A stretch of DNA of 64,000 nucleotides from Dinoroseobacter shibae DFL 12 = DSM 16493 (GTDB taxonomy: Bacteria > Pseudomonadota > Alphaproteobacteria > Rhodobacterales > Rhodobacteraceae): NCBI RefSeq assembly GCF_000018145.1, contig NC_009958.1, positions 22,209-86,208 of the forward strand. The letters run 5' to 3'. This document shows positions 1-8,284 of the stretch, piece by piece (the stretch's first letter is position 1; every line of letters begins with the position of its first letter). A program made the translations under genes and the position numbers. The notes under the pieces are model-generated. The model worked only from the letters and a program-made list of their open reading frames with translations. It did not search any database and was not told the DNA's origin.

Positions 1-360
1 CAACGTGTGCCACCGCTTCCCGCCTGACGCCGGGCGCTACCACTTTCGCGAAGTGACATCCTTCAGTATCGCATTGTCGAGCATCGCTTCGGCCAGCAGC
101 TTCTTCAGCTTGGCGTTCTCGTCCTCGAGCGCCCTCAGTCGGCGCGCGTCCGATACCTCGAGGCCGCCGAACCGCGCCTTGTATTTGTAAAACGTTGCCG
201 TGCTGACCCCGTGCTTGCGGCAGACATCGGCCGTCGTCATTCCGGCCTCCTGCTCCTTCAGCATCCCGATGATCTGCTCTTCCGTGAACCTTGATCGCTT
301 CATTGTCCGTCTCCTGGTTGGGCGGACTCTACCTCAAACTGGAGGAAGAAGCGGCTCTCA
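1..360 (-). mobile_element. IS3-family element (IS407-like), one end only
   Basis: The window opens inside an IS3-family element read on the minus strand. Its orfA lies at 37-303, and the start of orfB would run off the left edge. The element end is placed at about 360, where the sequence ends in CTCA as expected for TG...CA-ended IS3 elements. Directly beyond it the reading frame of a methyltransferase remnant begins, so the IS probably truncated that gene. The other end is outside the window, so completeness cannot be judged. Confidence 0.8.
37..303 (-). CDS. IS3-family transposase OrfA
   Basis: An 88-residue OrfA. The N-terminal half is a helix-turn-helix of the transposase-8 type: it starts MKRSRFTEEQIIGMLKEQEA and continues with VCRKHGVSTATFYKYKA. 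The C-terminal half is a leucine-zipper coiled coil (RALEDENAKLKKLLAEAMLDN). The protein ends in the usual family position (ILKDVTSRKW), where many members of the group shift frame to make the OrfAB transposase. It binds the IS ends. The ATG at 303 is the only sensible start. Length and motifs are normal for the group, so this half looks intact. Confidence 0.9.
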   Translation of the reverse strand: MKRSRFTEEQIIGMLKEQEAGMTTADVCRKHGVSTATFYKYKARFGGLEVSDARRLRALEDENAKLKKLLAEAMLDNAILKDVTSRKW

Positions 361-1360
361 GGTCACATCGGGCCTCCTGCCACACACAGGTCCGGAGATA
401 GACCGAGCACATCGACAAGCAGCCGTCTGTCCAACTCAGCCCGGGCAGTGTCCTCGTTGATCTGGTCAAAGGGCAGGAACCGTTCTTGCGCCAATGCATC
501 AAACGCTTCTCGCGCCGCTTGATGCTGGTTGGTTGACAGCCGCCGTACGTACAACGTCGAAAATCCCGGAACGCTTGTCACTGTGGATGCGCCCCGCCCC
601 GCCTGAGTCTTGTTCGACATCCACCATCGACACAGAAAGCCTGGTGTAGAATTGCTCCAGAGGGCAAATGCGAATTCGTGTAGATCATCGGCCAAAATCA
701 CGGTTGGCCAAGCGCGTCCGCCGATTGACGGATGTTCGGTCATGCAGGCGACAAGAGACTGAGAGTTGAACTGAAGATCAAGGTTGTAGTGCAACCGTCG
801 CGCTGTCTCCCACCTCGCCTGAGCGCGGTCGCGAAGGTCATCGGGCGTTTGCCCATCAACATCCCTGACGCGGCAATGTGAGTCTGGCTGAACCGTTAGT
901 CGGCGCTCATCAGCAGTCTGGTGGTTCCAGAGGCAAGGATAGGCTGCGCCGTCCGGCAAGCCAGCAATGACTTCGAACGGACCTTGAGGCAAGCCATCGC
1001 CCTTAATCTGCGCGCCTGATATGTCGAGGTGGTGGGGTCCAATTCTCGTGCTGACATCTCCTATGGACGAGACCGGCAGAGCATATTTTGCTCGGCCTCA
1101 GTTGCTCCGAATGCCGCAAAAGCGGGATTATGAACTTCTGTGCGGTCGCCTTCTCGTGCACCATGACGGGTGAAAGGTGGGTTCATTATGACCAAATCGA
1201 ACTGATCGTGGCCTACCTGTTGCACAAGGCCGCGCACTTCATCCGTCCCTCGCCCACCGGCCGTTTGGGCTGCAGCCTGAATAATCTCGAAATTGGTTTG
1301 CGCTTCCAGCAAATCGAGTGAGCCAAGGCAGACGCCCCATTCATACGATCCGTAAGGCAT
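361..1360 (-). pseudogene. Remnant of a large N6-adenine DNA methyltransferase
   Basis: Two frames carry pieces of one protein. Positions 1061-1360 encode FDLVIMNPPFTRHG, the NPPF/Y motif IV of N6-adenine methyltransferases. Positions 363-992 encode what looks like the C-terminal part (ALWSNSTPGFLCRWW, a later LPFDQINEDTARAELDRRLLVDVLGL). The frames differ (a shift lies between 993 and 1060) and the stretch that should connect motif IV to the C-terminus is missing, so the gene has an internal deletion. The left end is cut by the IS3 element. Large enzymes of this kind occur in restriction-modification and phage-defence loci, but no companion gene is left here and the exact class is uncertain. 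Confidence 0.6.
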
Positions 1361-1384
1361 CGTCAGAAGGCACTCGCCAGCAAA

Positions 1385-1640
1385 CGGCGTGTCTCTCTGG
1401 AAGCGATGGAGCGGCTACCACGCCCGAAGCCGTGTCGAGGCCAAGATGCGATGCCTCAAATCATTCGGTGAACGCATTATGGCAAGAGACCCCGACCGAC
1501 AAACCGCAGAAATCCACATCCGCATCGCCCTCATGAACCGTTTCTCAGCCCTCGGAAAGGCTGACGTCGTTTGTGAAGCGTGAACCCGCCGGGGATAGGG
1601 GGAACTCTCCCTCAGGCCTAATTGTGCAACAACGCCAACG
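1385..1640 (+). pseudogene. C-terminal remnant of an IS5-type transposase plus IS end
   Basis: Positions 1389-1583 encode about 65 residues (SGYHARSRVEAKMRCLKSFG, then ERIMARDPDRQTAEIHIRIA). This matches the C-terminal helix region of IS5-superfamily transposases, including the catalytic-glutamate neighbourhood, with a natural stop. Nothing of the N-terminal two thirds is present. The following noncoding stretch (to about 1640, with GTGCAACAACGCC) looks like the end of that element; a similar stretch lies at 34561-34615. This is a dead fragment lodged next to the methyltransferase remnant. Confidence 0.6.
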
Positions 1641-1645
1641 TCATC

Positions 1646-1703
1646 TAGGCTCAGGACTTCGGTAACGGGGCTGTCCCGGTCAAGCCGTTTTGGCCGCACG
1701 GTG
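1646..1703. repeat. Short sequence shared with 33528-33583
   Basis: A stretch of roughly 55 bp containing CTTCGGTAACGGGG and GGTCAAG recurs, with scattered differences, at 33528-33583. Both copies begin close to a CTAGG or TAGGG and both abut IS material. It may be the terminus of an unidentified insertion sequence. It has no coding potential that I can defend. Confidence 0.45.
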
Positions 1704-1740
1704 TTGACCGCTGGAATGCGGGGCATTGGTCTTTGCATTC

Positions 1741-3118
1741 AAGCCGCTCTTCTAACTTCGCAGTCTTCCTGAGAGGTCGCACCCGGGTGCATGCTTCGGT
1801 CCGTGGTCAGCGCAAGGGCTGCCAACAAGATGCTGGTTCGATACAATTCCGATGTGTCCATCTCATAGGCGTGCTTGGCGGGGCCGGCATCAGTCCAGAC
1901 CACGACATCATCGGAACCGCGTCCCTGAGGGACCTCGAAGACCTGCGGTCAGGCAGGTAACGGCTGGTAACTCACAGTGTCATGCCGCATGGCTGATTGG
2001 CGCCCCCGCTTGGAATGCGGTTTCGTCACGCCACATCCGGTGAAGAACAACGGCGATGCGGCGCGCAAGCGCGACCATGGCACACTTTCGGCCCCTGCGG
2101 CGGGCGACGCGCTCGGCCCAGGTTCTCAGCCATGTAGAAGGGCCGCGGTTCATCATGACGGTCGCGGCCTGACACAAGGCGCGGCGCAGATTGGCATCGC
2201 CCGCCTTCGTTATGCCGCCTGAGACATCGCGTTCGCCGGATTGATTGCGCGACGGTGTCAGGCCGGCCCAGGGGCCCACTTTCTTTGAGGAACTGAACCG
2301 GGACGGGTCGTCCACGGCGGAGCGGAACGTCAACGCCACGACCGCGCCGATACCGGGCATGGACATCAGGCGCTGACACACTTCATCTTCTTGGGCCAAT
2401 CCGCGAACGTGCCGCTCGAGTCCAGCCAATTCCTGTCGCAGGGCGGCGCGGGCACGCAGCATCGGCTCGGTCGCCGCTTCCAGCATCGCATTTCCTGTCG
2501 CCAGTTCCCGAATGCGGTGTTCGAAACGGCCTCGGGAGATGGCGCCCACCTTCAGGCCGAAGTTCCGCAGCAGGCCGCGCAGAGACATCTCCAGCGCGAT
2601 CATGCCCTGCTGGACCGCTTTGCGTGCCGCCAGCAGGGCGCGGACTTCCTGCGCCGAGACGGACTTGCAATGGACCGGCCGGAACCACCCGAGGTGAAGC
2701 AAACGCGCGATGCCCTCGGCATCCCTCCGGTCCGTCTTGATCGGCATCGCCTTCAGGGCGCTCTTTACCCGGCGCGTTTCCATAAGCACCACGTCCAGGC
2801 CCGCGGCCGAGAGGCCCCGATGCAGCCACTGCGACAGTGGTCCGGCCTCGAGACCGACGGCAGCGATGCTGCCGGACTGCTCTTCGATCCACCGCGCGAG
2901 CGCCTCGGGCTCGCTGATGACCTGCGCCTCCCTAACGATCTTTCCATGCTCGCTGATCACGCAGATCGCAGTCTTCTCCAGCGATACATCCAAGCCGACA
3001 AACAACCTCATCCCGCAGTCCTCCTTTTGGATCCGATACGGGAACGGCGACAGCTCGCGCGACAGTTGGCAAGCGGCAACGGGCGGCGTGTGTGTGGCGC
3101 AGGCCCCGTTACGGCATC
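1741..3118 (-). mobile_element. IS110-family element
   Basis: One IS110-family transposase gene (1980-3011) with noncoding flanks. The element appears to have landed directly beside, or in, the terminal repeat of the neighbouring IS5 copy: the IS5 reading frame ends at 3119, but its last ten or so bases, present in the related copies at 33637 and 42531, are missing. IS110 elements lack long inverted repeats and usually make little or no target duplication, so the outer limits given here are approximate. Confidence 0.6.
1980..3011 (-). CDS. IS110-family transposase (DEDD + Tnp_20)
   Basis: A 343-residue transposase. The N-terminal DEDD/RuvC-like domain starts MRLFVGLDVSLEKTAICVI and carries the conserved first Asp. 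Next come VGLEAGPLSQWL, a KTDRRDAEGIARLL motif, a helical linker, and a C-terminal Tnp_20 domain (MSMPGIGAVVALTFRSAVDD, then a conserved SGGITKAGDANLRRAL). The ATG at 3011 was chosen over a longer upstream opening because family proteins begin with MxxFVGxDVS. Length is normal and there are no lesions, so it may be active. IS110 enzymes move circular intermediates and, in studied members, use an element-encoded bridge RNA; the long noncoding flank upstream is where such an RNA would lie. Confidence 0.92.
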   Translation of the reverse strand: MRLFVGLDVSLEKTAICVISEHGKIVREAQVISEPEALARWIEEQSGSIAAVGLEAGPLSQWLHRGLSAAGLDVVLMETRRVKSALKAMPIKTDRRDAEGIARLLHLGWFRPVHCKSVSAQEVRALLAARKAVQQGMIALEMSLRGLLRNFGLKVGAISRGRFEHRIRELATGNAMLEAATEPMLRARAALRQELAGLERHVRGLAQEDEVCQRLMSMPGIGAVVALTFRSAVDDPSRFSSSKKVGPWAGLTPSRNQSGERDVSGGITKAGDANLRRALCQAATVMMNRGPSTWLRTWAERVARRRGRKCAMVALARRIAVVLHRMWRDETAFQAGAPISHAA

Positions 3119-3940
3119 TCATAGCCAATAGATGACGGTTGCCGCTAGGGCGATGGCTGAGAGAAAGACCTTGGGACAGCGGTCGTATCGGGTTGCCACA
3201 CGCCGCCAATCCTTGAGCCTGCCGAACATGATCTCGATCCTGTTGCGCCGTTTGTATCGGCGCTTGTCGTACTTCATCGGTTTCTTGCGTTGCTTTCTTC
3301 CAGGGATACATGCGCGTATCCCTTTGTCTTTCAACGCTTCTCTGAACCAGTCCGCATCATATCCGCGGTCTCCGAGCAGCCATTCAACCTTTGGCAAACT
3401 GCTGACCAAAGCGCGGGCCCCGATGTAATCGCTGACTTGTCCCGCCGTGACGAACAGATTGAGAGGACGTCCCTGGCTGTCACAGATCGCGTGCAGCTTG
3501 GTGTTCATTCCGCCCTTGGTGCGTCCGATCAGGCGGCCACGCCCCCCTTTTTCACGCCCATGCTGGTCGCCGTTCGGTGGGCCTTGAGATAGGTTGCATC
3601 GATCATCACGGTCTTCCGTTCGCCATGCTCGGCAGCCAGGCCCGCCATCATCCTGGCGAAGACACCTCTGTCGCTCCACCGCTTCCAGCGGTTGTAGAGC
3701 GTCTTGTGTGGACCATAGGCAGCGGGAGCATCGCACCACCGTAAACCATTGCGATTGATGAAGATAATCCCACTCAGCACACGCCGATCATCGACGCGGG
3801 GTTTGCCGTGAGATTTCGGGAAGAAGGGCTCAAGGCGCGCCATCTGCGCATCCGTCAGCCAGAAAAGATCGGACATGTTCACCGCTCGGTTTTCGAACCG
3901 TGAATCATGTAGCCAAGCAGAAATCAATGGGTCCTGACCC
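3116..3940 (-). mobile_element. IS5-family (IS427-type) element, copy 1, coding part intact
   Basis: The right end (GTCCTGACCC followed by TA) is preserved at 3940. The left terminal repeat is missing and replaced by IS110 sequence. This copy lacks the 41-bp insertions that break the two related copies at 33637-34550 and 42531-43444 and has the same gene order. It is therefore a natural reference for the empty sites, and a possible source of transposase in trans. Confidence 0.85.
3119..3876 (-). CDS. IS5-family transposase, two frames joined by -1 frameshift
   Basis: OrfA (from the ATG at 3876, MSDLFWLTDAQMARLEPFFP) ends at 3529. OrfB overlaps it in the -1 frame and ends at 3119. The overlap carries an A5G6 run at the KKGG codons, the usual slippery site of IS427-type elements. 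The DDE residues are visible: Asp in VMIDATYLKAHR, Asp in LLGDRGYDADW, and Glu in RRNRIEIMFGRLKDWRR. The protein is complete and ends naturally (AATVIYWL). It binds and cuts the element ends; target duplications of TA are seen for the sister copies. Confidence 0.88.
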
Positions 3941-3942
3941 TA

Positions 3943-4351
3943 GGCCCCAGGATGGGGGGCATGCGTTCTGTGACCCCCCCTTCTCAAAGTCTGCCCCCTT
4001 CTAAAAAATTGCAGGGCTATTCTACATACATGCTATGTGTGCGAAGTGGGCGGTAATTCGGTTTTTTTCCGCATGTGTGTTGCATGGGGACTGGACGGGG
4101 CGCAGGTTGCGAAAAAACTCTGGTAACAGAGGCGGTTTCCATGGGCGAAGGCCGTTTCACAGCGGTCCTGAATATGCGGTGGAGGGTAGCGGTCTGGACA
4201 ACAGCGAGGGCATCATGGCGATCGCGATGGGCGGGAAAAGCAAGCTAGGGGGCTGTACGGACTGCTCCAGGGCTCTCAGGCCGATTCTCCGGATGCGGAG
4301 ATGGGGTCTTGCTGAGACAGAGGCCCCCAGGGCGCAAATTGCGGTTGTCTC
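3943..4351. other. Stretch between two IS elements with no recognisable gene
   Basis: About 400 bases between IS5 copy 1 and the G-run. A plus-strand frame (4035-4508) is open but shows no family resemblance and crosses into the tandem repeats and the next IS, so I do not call it. A strong G-run/C-run inverted repeat lies at about 3953-3981. Confidence 0.5.
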
Positions 4352-4364
4352 GGGGGGGGGGGGG
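4352..4364. repeat. Homopolymer run of 13 G
   Basis: Thirteen consecutive G residues, the longest homopolymer noticed in the window. It is just upstream of the 30-bp tandem repeats. Such tracts slip easily and can also be sequencing artefacts. No convincing gene crosses it. Confidence 0.9.
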
Positions 4365-4380
4365 AGGTCTGAGTTCCCGC

Positions 4381-4470
4381 GTGTGCTTCCAGCTCACAGC
4401 GGGTTCTGCTGGGTGCTTCCGGGTGACAGCGGGTTCTGTTGGGTGCTTCCGGGTGACAGCGGGTTCTTCC
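4381..4470. repeat. Three 30-bp tandem repeats
   Basis: Three head-to-tail 30-bp units (4381-4410, 4411-4440, 4441-4470). Units 2 and 3 differ only at the last few bases; unit 1 is more diverged. The shared core includes GGGTGACAGCGGGTTCT. With a 30-bp period they would encode a 10-residue repeat in any frame (on the minus strand, RTRCHPEAP-type units, in frame with the endolysin remnant across the IS). There are no spacers, so this is not a CRISPR array. Confidence 0.85.
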
Positions 4471-4490
4471 AGGTTCCCTCTCCCGGTCTA

Positions 4491-5338
4491 GGGTCCGTAC
4501 TCAATTAGCGGATTCCCATTGAGGTTTGGTTCTGATTCACTTTTGCCATGATCGGCGGGAGCGAACGATGGCAAAGACCCTTTATTGGCTGAGTGACGAC
4601 GAATGGGCTGCGATCCAGCCGCACCTTCCGACAGGTCGGCGTGGCGCGCGGCGGGTTGATGATCGGAGGGTGATCTCCGGCATTCTGCATATGCTGCGAA
4701 CGGGAGCGCGATGGCGAGACTGCCCGTCGGAGTATGGTCCCTATACGACGATCTACAACCGCTTCAACCGATGGTCCAAGCAGGGGGTGTGGGAGGATGT
4801 TTTCTATGTTCTTTCAGGCTCTTCCGGTGTGGTGGGCACCACCAGCGCCGACAGCACGTCGATCAAGGCGCACCGCTCGGCGTCGGGCGGAAAAGGGGGG
4901 AGTTTGCGCAGGCGATCGGACGATCACGCGGCGGACGGACGACCAAGGTTCATGCCCTGACCGATGACATCGGGCGGCCCGTCGCGTTGTGCCTGACGCC
5001 GGGCCAGGCGCATGACCTGACAGGTGTGGCGATGCTTTTGGAGCGCATCCCGACCCCACGCCGCCTGCTGGCGGACCGCGCCTACGATGCGCGCAGATTG
5101 CGCGACTGGCTGGCCGAGCGCGGTTGCTAAACAGTTATCCCGCCAAACCCTACCCGCAAGCATCCGCACACCTATGACAAAGCTGCGTATCGCGGACGCA
5201 ACGTGGTCGAAGGGATGTTCTGCCGACTAAAGGATTTCCGCCGCATCGCAACACGTTACGACAAGCGAGCCGATATCTTCCTCTCAGGCGTCTTCCTCGC
5301 CGCTGCAATCGCCTGGTGGGCCAAATGAGTCTGGACCC
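4491..5338 (+). mobile_element. IS5-family (IS427-type) element with TA target duplication
   Basis: Terminal inverted repeats are GGGTCCGTACTCA at 4491 and the complement of GGGTCCAGACTCA at 5338 (11 of 13 match). TA is duplicated at 4489-4490 and 5339-5340. The element is 848 bp and interrupts a minus-strand endolysin-like frame. It is a different IS427-type element from the copies at 3116, 33637 and 42531. Confidence 0.88.
4568..5328 (+). pseudogene. IS5-family transposase with in-frame stop
   Basis: The frame begins at ATG 4568 (MAKTLYWLSDDEWAAIQPHL) after a purine-rich AGCGAACG. The first frame shifts -1 at an A4G6 slippery run near 4890 into the second (GGRTTKVHALTDD, then LLADRAYDARRLRDWLAERG), as is normal for the group. 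A TAA at 5128-5130 then interrupts the frame. Downstream codons continue in the same frame with the family C-terminus (AAYRGRNVVEGMFCRLKDFR, then a natural stop at 5326-5328). The stop removes the third catalytic residue (Glu in NVVEGMFCRLKDF), so this copy should be inactive. Confidence 0.8.
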
Positions 5339-5340
5339 TA

Positions 5341-5863
5341 GTGGGTTATGCGCCAGAAACTCGCTCTGCTTCTGTGTCGCCCGGTTGCCGTTGAACCCGT
5401 GGTAGACACTGCGGCCTGCCTTGGGGCCGTTGAGCGCGGGGAAGGCAGCCCACACATGGGCGATGCGGGTTCCCATAGAACGCAGGTTGATCTGACTGGA
5501 CAGAAACTCCGGCCATCCGGCTTCGTGGAGCAGGAACAGAGCCATGCGATCCTGCATCGCTGCGTTGAACGGTTCATTGCCTGTGAGGCCGAGGGACTCG
5601 ATCAGGTGGTCCATTGTACCAGATACGATCTGGTACCGGCCCGCGGCAGAGGAGACGAGAGCGCCCGGAGGACAGTTACGACGGTTGGCCGCCAACCGTT
5701 GCCAAGCGCGGACTTCGGACACGGTTTTGGAGGTCAGGGGGCGTTTCGGCTGGGGCCGCGCGCCGTTGTAGAAAGCATCGTAGCCGTCGGGGCCCTCAGG
5801 GGCGCCGTGTCGAGAATGGTCGTTGCAGACATGATTCCTCATCCTGAATACGTCATTTTGCAT
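5341..5863 (-). pseudogene. Endolysin-like (GH104/lysozyme-like) gene cut by an IS
   Basis: About 174 codons remain before the frame runs into the IS at 5338. Visible are DGYDAFYNGARPQPKRPLTS, SSAAGRYQIVSGTMDHLIES and AAMQDRMALFLLHEAGWPEF, which recall phage endolysins and lytic transglycosylases of the GH104/lysozyme-like fold. Past the IS, the same frame continues from 4488 downward for roughly 80 codons through the 30-bp tandem repeats as a Pro/Arg/Cys-rich tail. Whether that tail was ever part of the protein is unclear. Such enzymes cut peptidoglycan for lysis or for assembly of trans-envelope machines. The family call is by resemblance only. Confidence 0.5.
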
Positions 5864-5901
5864 TCATCTTATTGATATTGTTGTATTTTATGTGATTAAG
5901 G

Positions 5902-5915
5902 GCGGGTTTCCCCGC
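5902..5915 (-). terminator. Possible terminator hairpin after the parB-like gene
   Basis: On the minus strand, a GCGGG-GAAA-CCCGC hairpin lies just downstream of the parB-like frame, which stops at 5932. It is followed by only a weak T-rich stretch, so termination efficiency is doubtful. Confidence 0.35.
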
Positions 5916-5931
5916 TCTCGGATGGCGCAGA

Positions 5932-8099
5932 TCACTCCGCAGCCATCATCGGCGCCTCACTATCCGGGAGGTCAGCGGTGAAGAAGGCAGGCAGATCGAC
6001 CTCATCGGTCTGGCCGGCGTCGGAACCGGGCTCAGGCGCCCCCTGCCCTTCCGCGTCGTCGAGTGCTGCAAGGTCGTGACGGCGAAGAACCTCTGACAAC
6101 CAGCCGCTGCCTTTCAGCAGACGCTCGGCTTCGGTCGCCATCTCGCCCTTCTTCAGATGATCGAGGAGCTGCGCCGTCCCCTCCCCTTTCGACTCACGCA
6201 CGGCCTCGAGGATCCGGACCTTGGGTACCCGGTTCAGGTAGGTATCGGCCGTCGGCTCCCAACCCGCCTCGACCATGTCGAGATCGACCGCCTGTGCGAC
6301 CAAGTCGGACTGGGCCATCCGCTTGGTCAAACCGCTGGCGGAGATACCGGCACCATAGAGATTCACCTTCTCGTGGAGCGCGTTGATTCCGAAGCTGAGG
6401 CAATGCGCGAGCAGCGACAGCCGACTCGCCTGATCAAGGGACGCCAGCTAGTCCCTAAGAGCGGCATCGTCGCCGAGCGGTAGGTCGGCTTCCCACTCCG
6501 CGTGGAAATCGTCCACCAGCTTGGCCACCACGCTGTCCTTCAGATCGCTCGCCTGCGCCGACATGTAGACGTGACGAACCGAAGCCTCGAGGCAGCAGCC
6601 GGCCAAACTGGACGTCCGGAAGGTGTCATTGACGAGCTTCAGGAGCAGCAGTGTCAACGCGACGTCAGGGGAGCGACCGACAGCTTCGCGCAGGCCAGTG
6701 TCCGGTACGCCGTCAACTCAATGACCAGCCGCTCAGGCAATGGCTTCAACGCACCATCGTCCTCGTCGTCGGGCAGGTTCGCACCAAGCGCCTGACCAGC
6801 AGAAGTAATTACCGTGCCGTGGCCGATACCATCCACATTACTCCCCGCTGAAAGCTCAGCGCCCTGCCCGTTTGCCTCCTGTTCACCGCTGTGGACGTCG
6901 GCGTCTTCCCGAGGCTCATCCTCGGGCCGCACAAAGCCCCGATAGACGGCAAGCTCGCCATAGCGATCAAGCGTCATGAAAGCCCCTGCCCGCGCGATCT
7001 CCTCATCGTCGGAGATCAACGGCCGGGCCTCGAGTTTCTCCATCGCGACTTCCAACTCGCCAAGACGTGCGTCGATCCCTTCGGGGAATTCATCCTGGCC
7101 CTCGTATTCCTCCTCGAGCGCCCGGTATTCGGCAAGCAGCTTGGCATGGGCCGCGCCTTCGTCATCCGTCATCGGCACCGGGTCTCCGCTCAGCCGTCGC
7201 AAGCCGTGGCTGTAGCCATAGGGCAGGTCGAGCGAGACCTCGATCCATTTCCAACCTTCGGTCGCAATCGCTTCGGCTTCAGCCTGTAGCTTTTCGCTGA
7301 CCAGACGATCCAGCAAGGCAGGGTCTTCCAGCCAGCCGCCATCGTCGCCCTGGAAGAGGTCGTGCAACATGGTGCCGCCAGCAACCTCATAGGCCGCGAT
7401 GCCAACAAAGACGGCACGACGATCGGAGGCCCGCACCGAAGTTTCCGTCAGCATCCGCCGGATCTGATACTGCTCCTTATTCCAAGACGACTTGATCGCC
7501 TCCCAGACCTGAATCTGGCGCTCATGATCCGGATTGACCGTGAAGGCCATCAGCTGCTCCAACGTCATCTCGTCCTCGGCATAGAGCTCGAGCAGGGCAG
7601 GGGCCATGGCGGCGAGTCTCAGGCGCTGTTTGACCACCTGCGGCGTGACGAAGAAGGCGGCTGCGATCTCTTCATCGCCCTCACCCTTCTCCCGAAGCGC
7701 CACGAAGGCGCGGAACTGATCGAGCGGATGCAGGGCTGCGCGCTGCATGTTCTCAGCGAGCGAGTCGTCTTCGGCGAGGATCGCGGAAGTGGCATCCCGT
7801 ACGATGCAGGGAATGGGCGTCGTCTTGGCCAGACGCTTCTGCTTCACCAGGAGTGACAGGGCCTGGAAGCGCCGACCACCAGCGGGGATTTCGAACTTGC
7901 CGGTCTAGGACACGTCATCCGCCAGAACGGCCCGAACGCTCAGGCTCTGCAGTAACGCGCGGCGGGCGATGTCTTCGGCCAGCTCCTCGACCGAGATGCC
8001 GGCCTTGATGCGCCGGACGTTGGACTGGCTCAGCACGAGCTTGCCGAAGGGAATGTCCCGGGACGGGGACAGGGTGACTTTCTGGGCAGATTTCGCCAT
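5932..8099 (-). pseudogene. ParB/RepB/Spo0J-like protein, decayed
   Basis: A roughly 720-codon gene spread over two frames. The start is ATG 8099 (MAKSAQKVTLSPSRDIPFGK). The ParB-N domain is seen as LVLSQSNVRRIKAGISVEEL, IPAGGRRFQAL and a later DDSLAENMQRAALHPLDQF; then comes the HTH region (IAAAFFVTPQVVKQRLRLAA). A long acidic, plasmid-type C-terminal region runs to 5932 (LPDSEAPMMAAE). Three lesions are visible: TAG at 7905-7907 inside ParB-N, a one-base loss at about 6692 that shifts frame in LTAYRTLA, and TAG at 6448-6450 where a Trp is expected. Genes of this type are common next to plasmid replication modules. It lies in tandem with repABC, from which it is separated by two parS-like palindromes. 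It cannot make a full-length product without correction. Confidence 0.82.
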
Positions 8100-8210
8100 C
8101 AGATCTTCTCCACGACGGGCGCCGGAAGCCACTCTTTCTATCTCACATCCCGGCACCCCTCAAACCAACAAACCTTTCCCTCTCTTATTCTGACGCCCCC
8201 GAGACATGAC

Positions 8211-8226
8211 CTTAACAGCTGTTAAG
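8211..8226. promoter_or_regulatory. parS: parS-like palindrome 1
   Basis: Perfect 16-bp palindrome CTTAACAGCTGTTAAG. It fits the repABC centromere core TTNNNNGCNNNNAA; the outermost base pair is C/G rather than the usual G/C. An identical copy lies 58 bp away. It sits between repC and the parB-like pseudogene, a usual parS position. RepB is the expected ligand. Confidence 0.75.
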
Positions 8227-8268
8227 TCGTCAGTCCCGAGGTGGCGGAACAGTACGTAGTCTCTCAAC

Positions 8269-8284
8269 CTTAACAGCTGTTAAG
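8269..8284. promoter_or_regulatory. parS: parS-like palindrome 2, overlapping the repC stop codon
   Basis: Second exact copy of CTTAACAGCTGTTAAG. Its right half contains the TAA stop of repC (8280-8282), so the end of the repC reading frame is built into the site. Two identical palindromes 58 bp apart support a functional RepB-binding cluster rather than chance. Confidence 0.75.

Noticed and set aside
4381..4470. Possible CRISPR array
   Set aside because: The 30-bp units are directly tandem with no spacers, and no cas gene is in the window.
4035..4508. A 157-codon plus-strand frame between two IS elements
   Set aside because: It runs through the G-run, the tandem repeats and into the IS end; no recognisable domain.
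5341..5863. Prophage remnant based on the endolysin-like gene
   Set aside because: A single lysozyme-like fragment without any structural or packaging gene is not enough; such enzymes also occur in secretion and conjugation loci.
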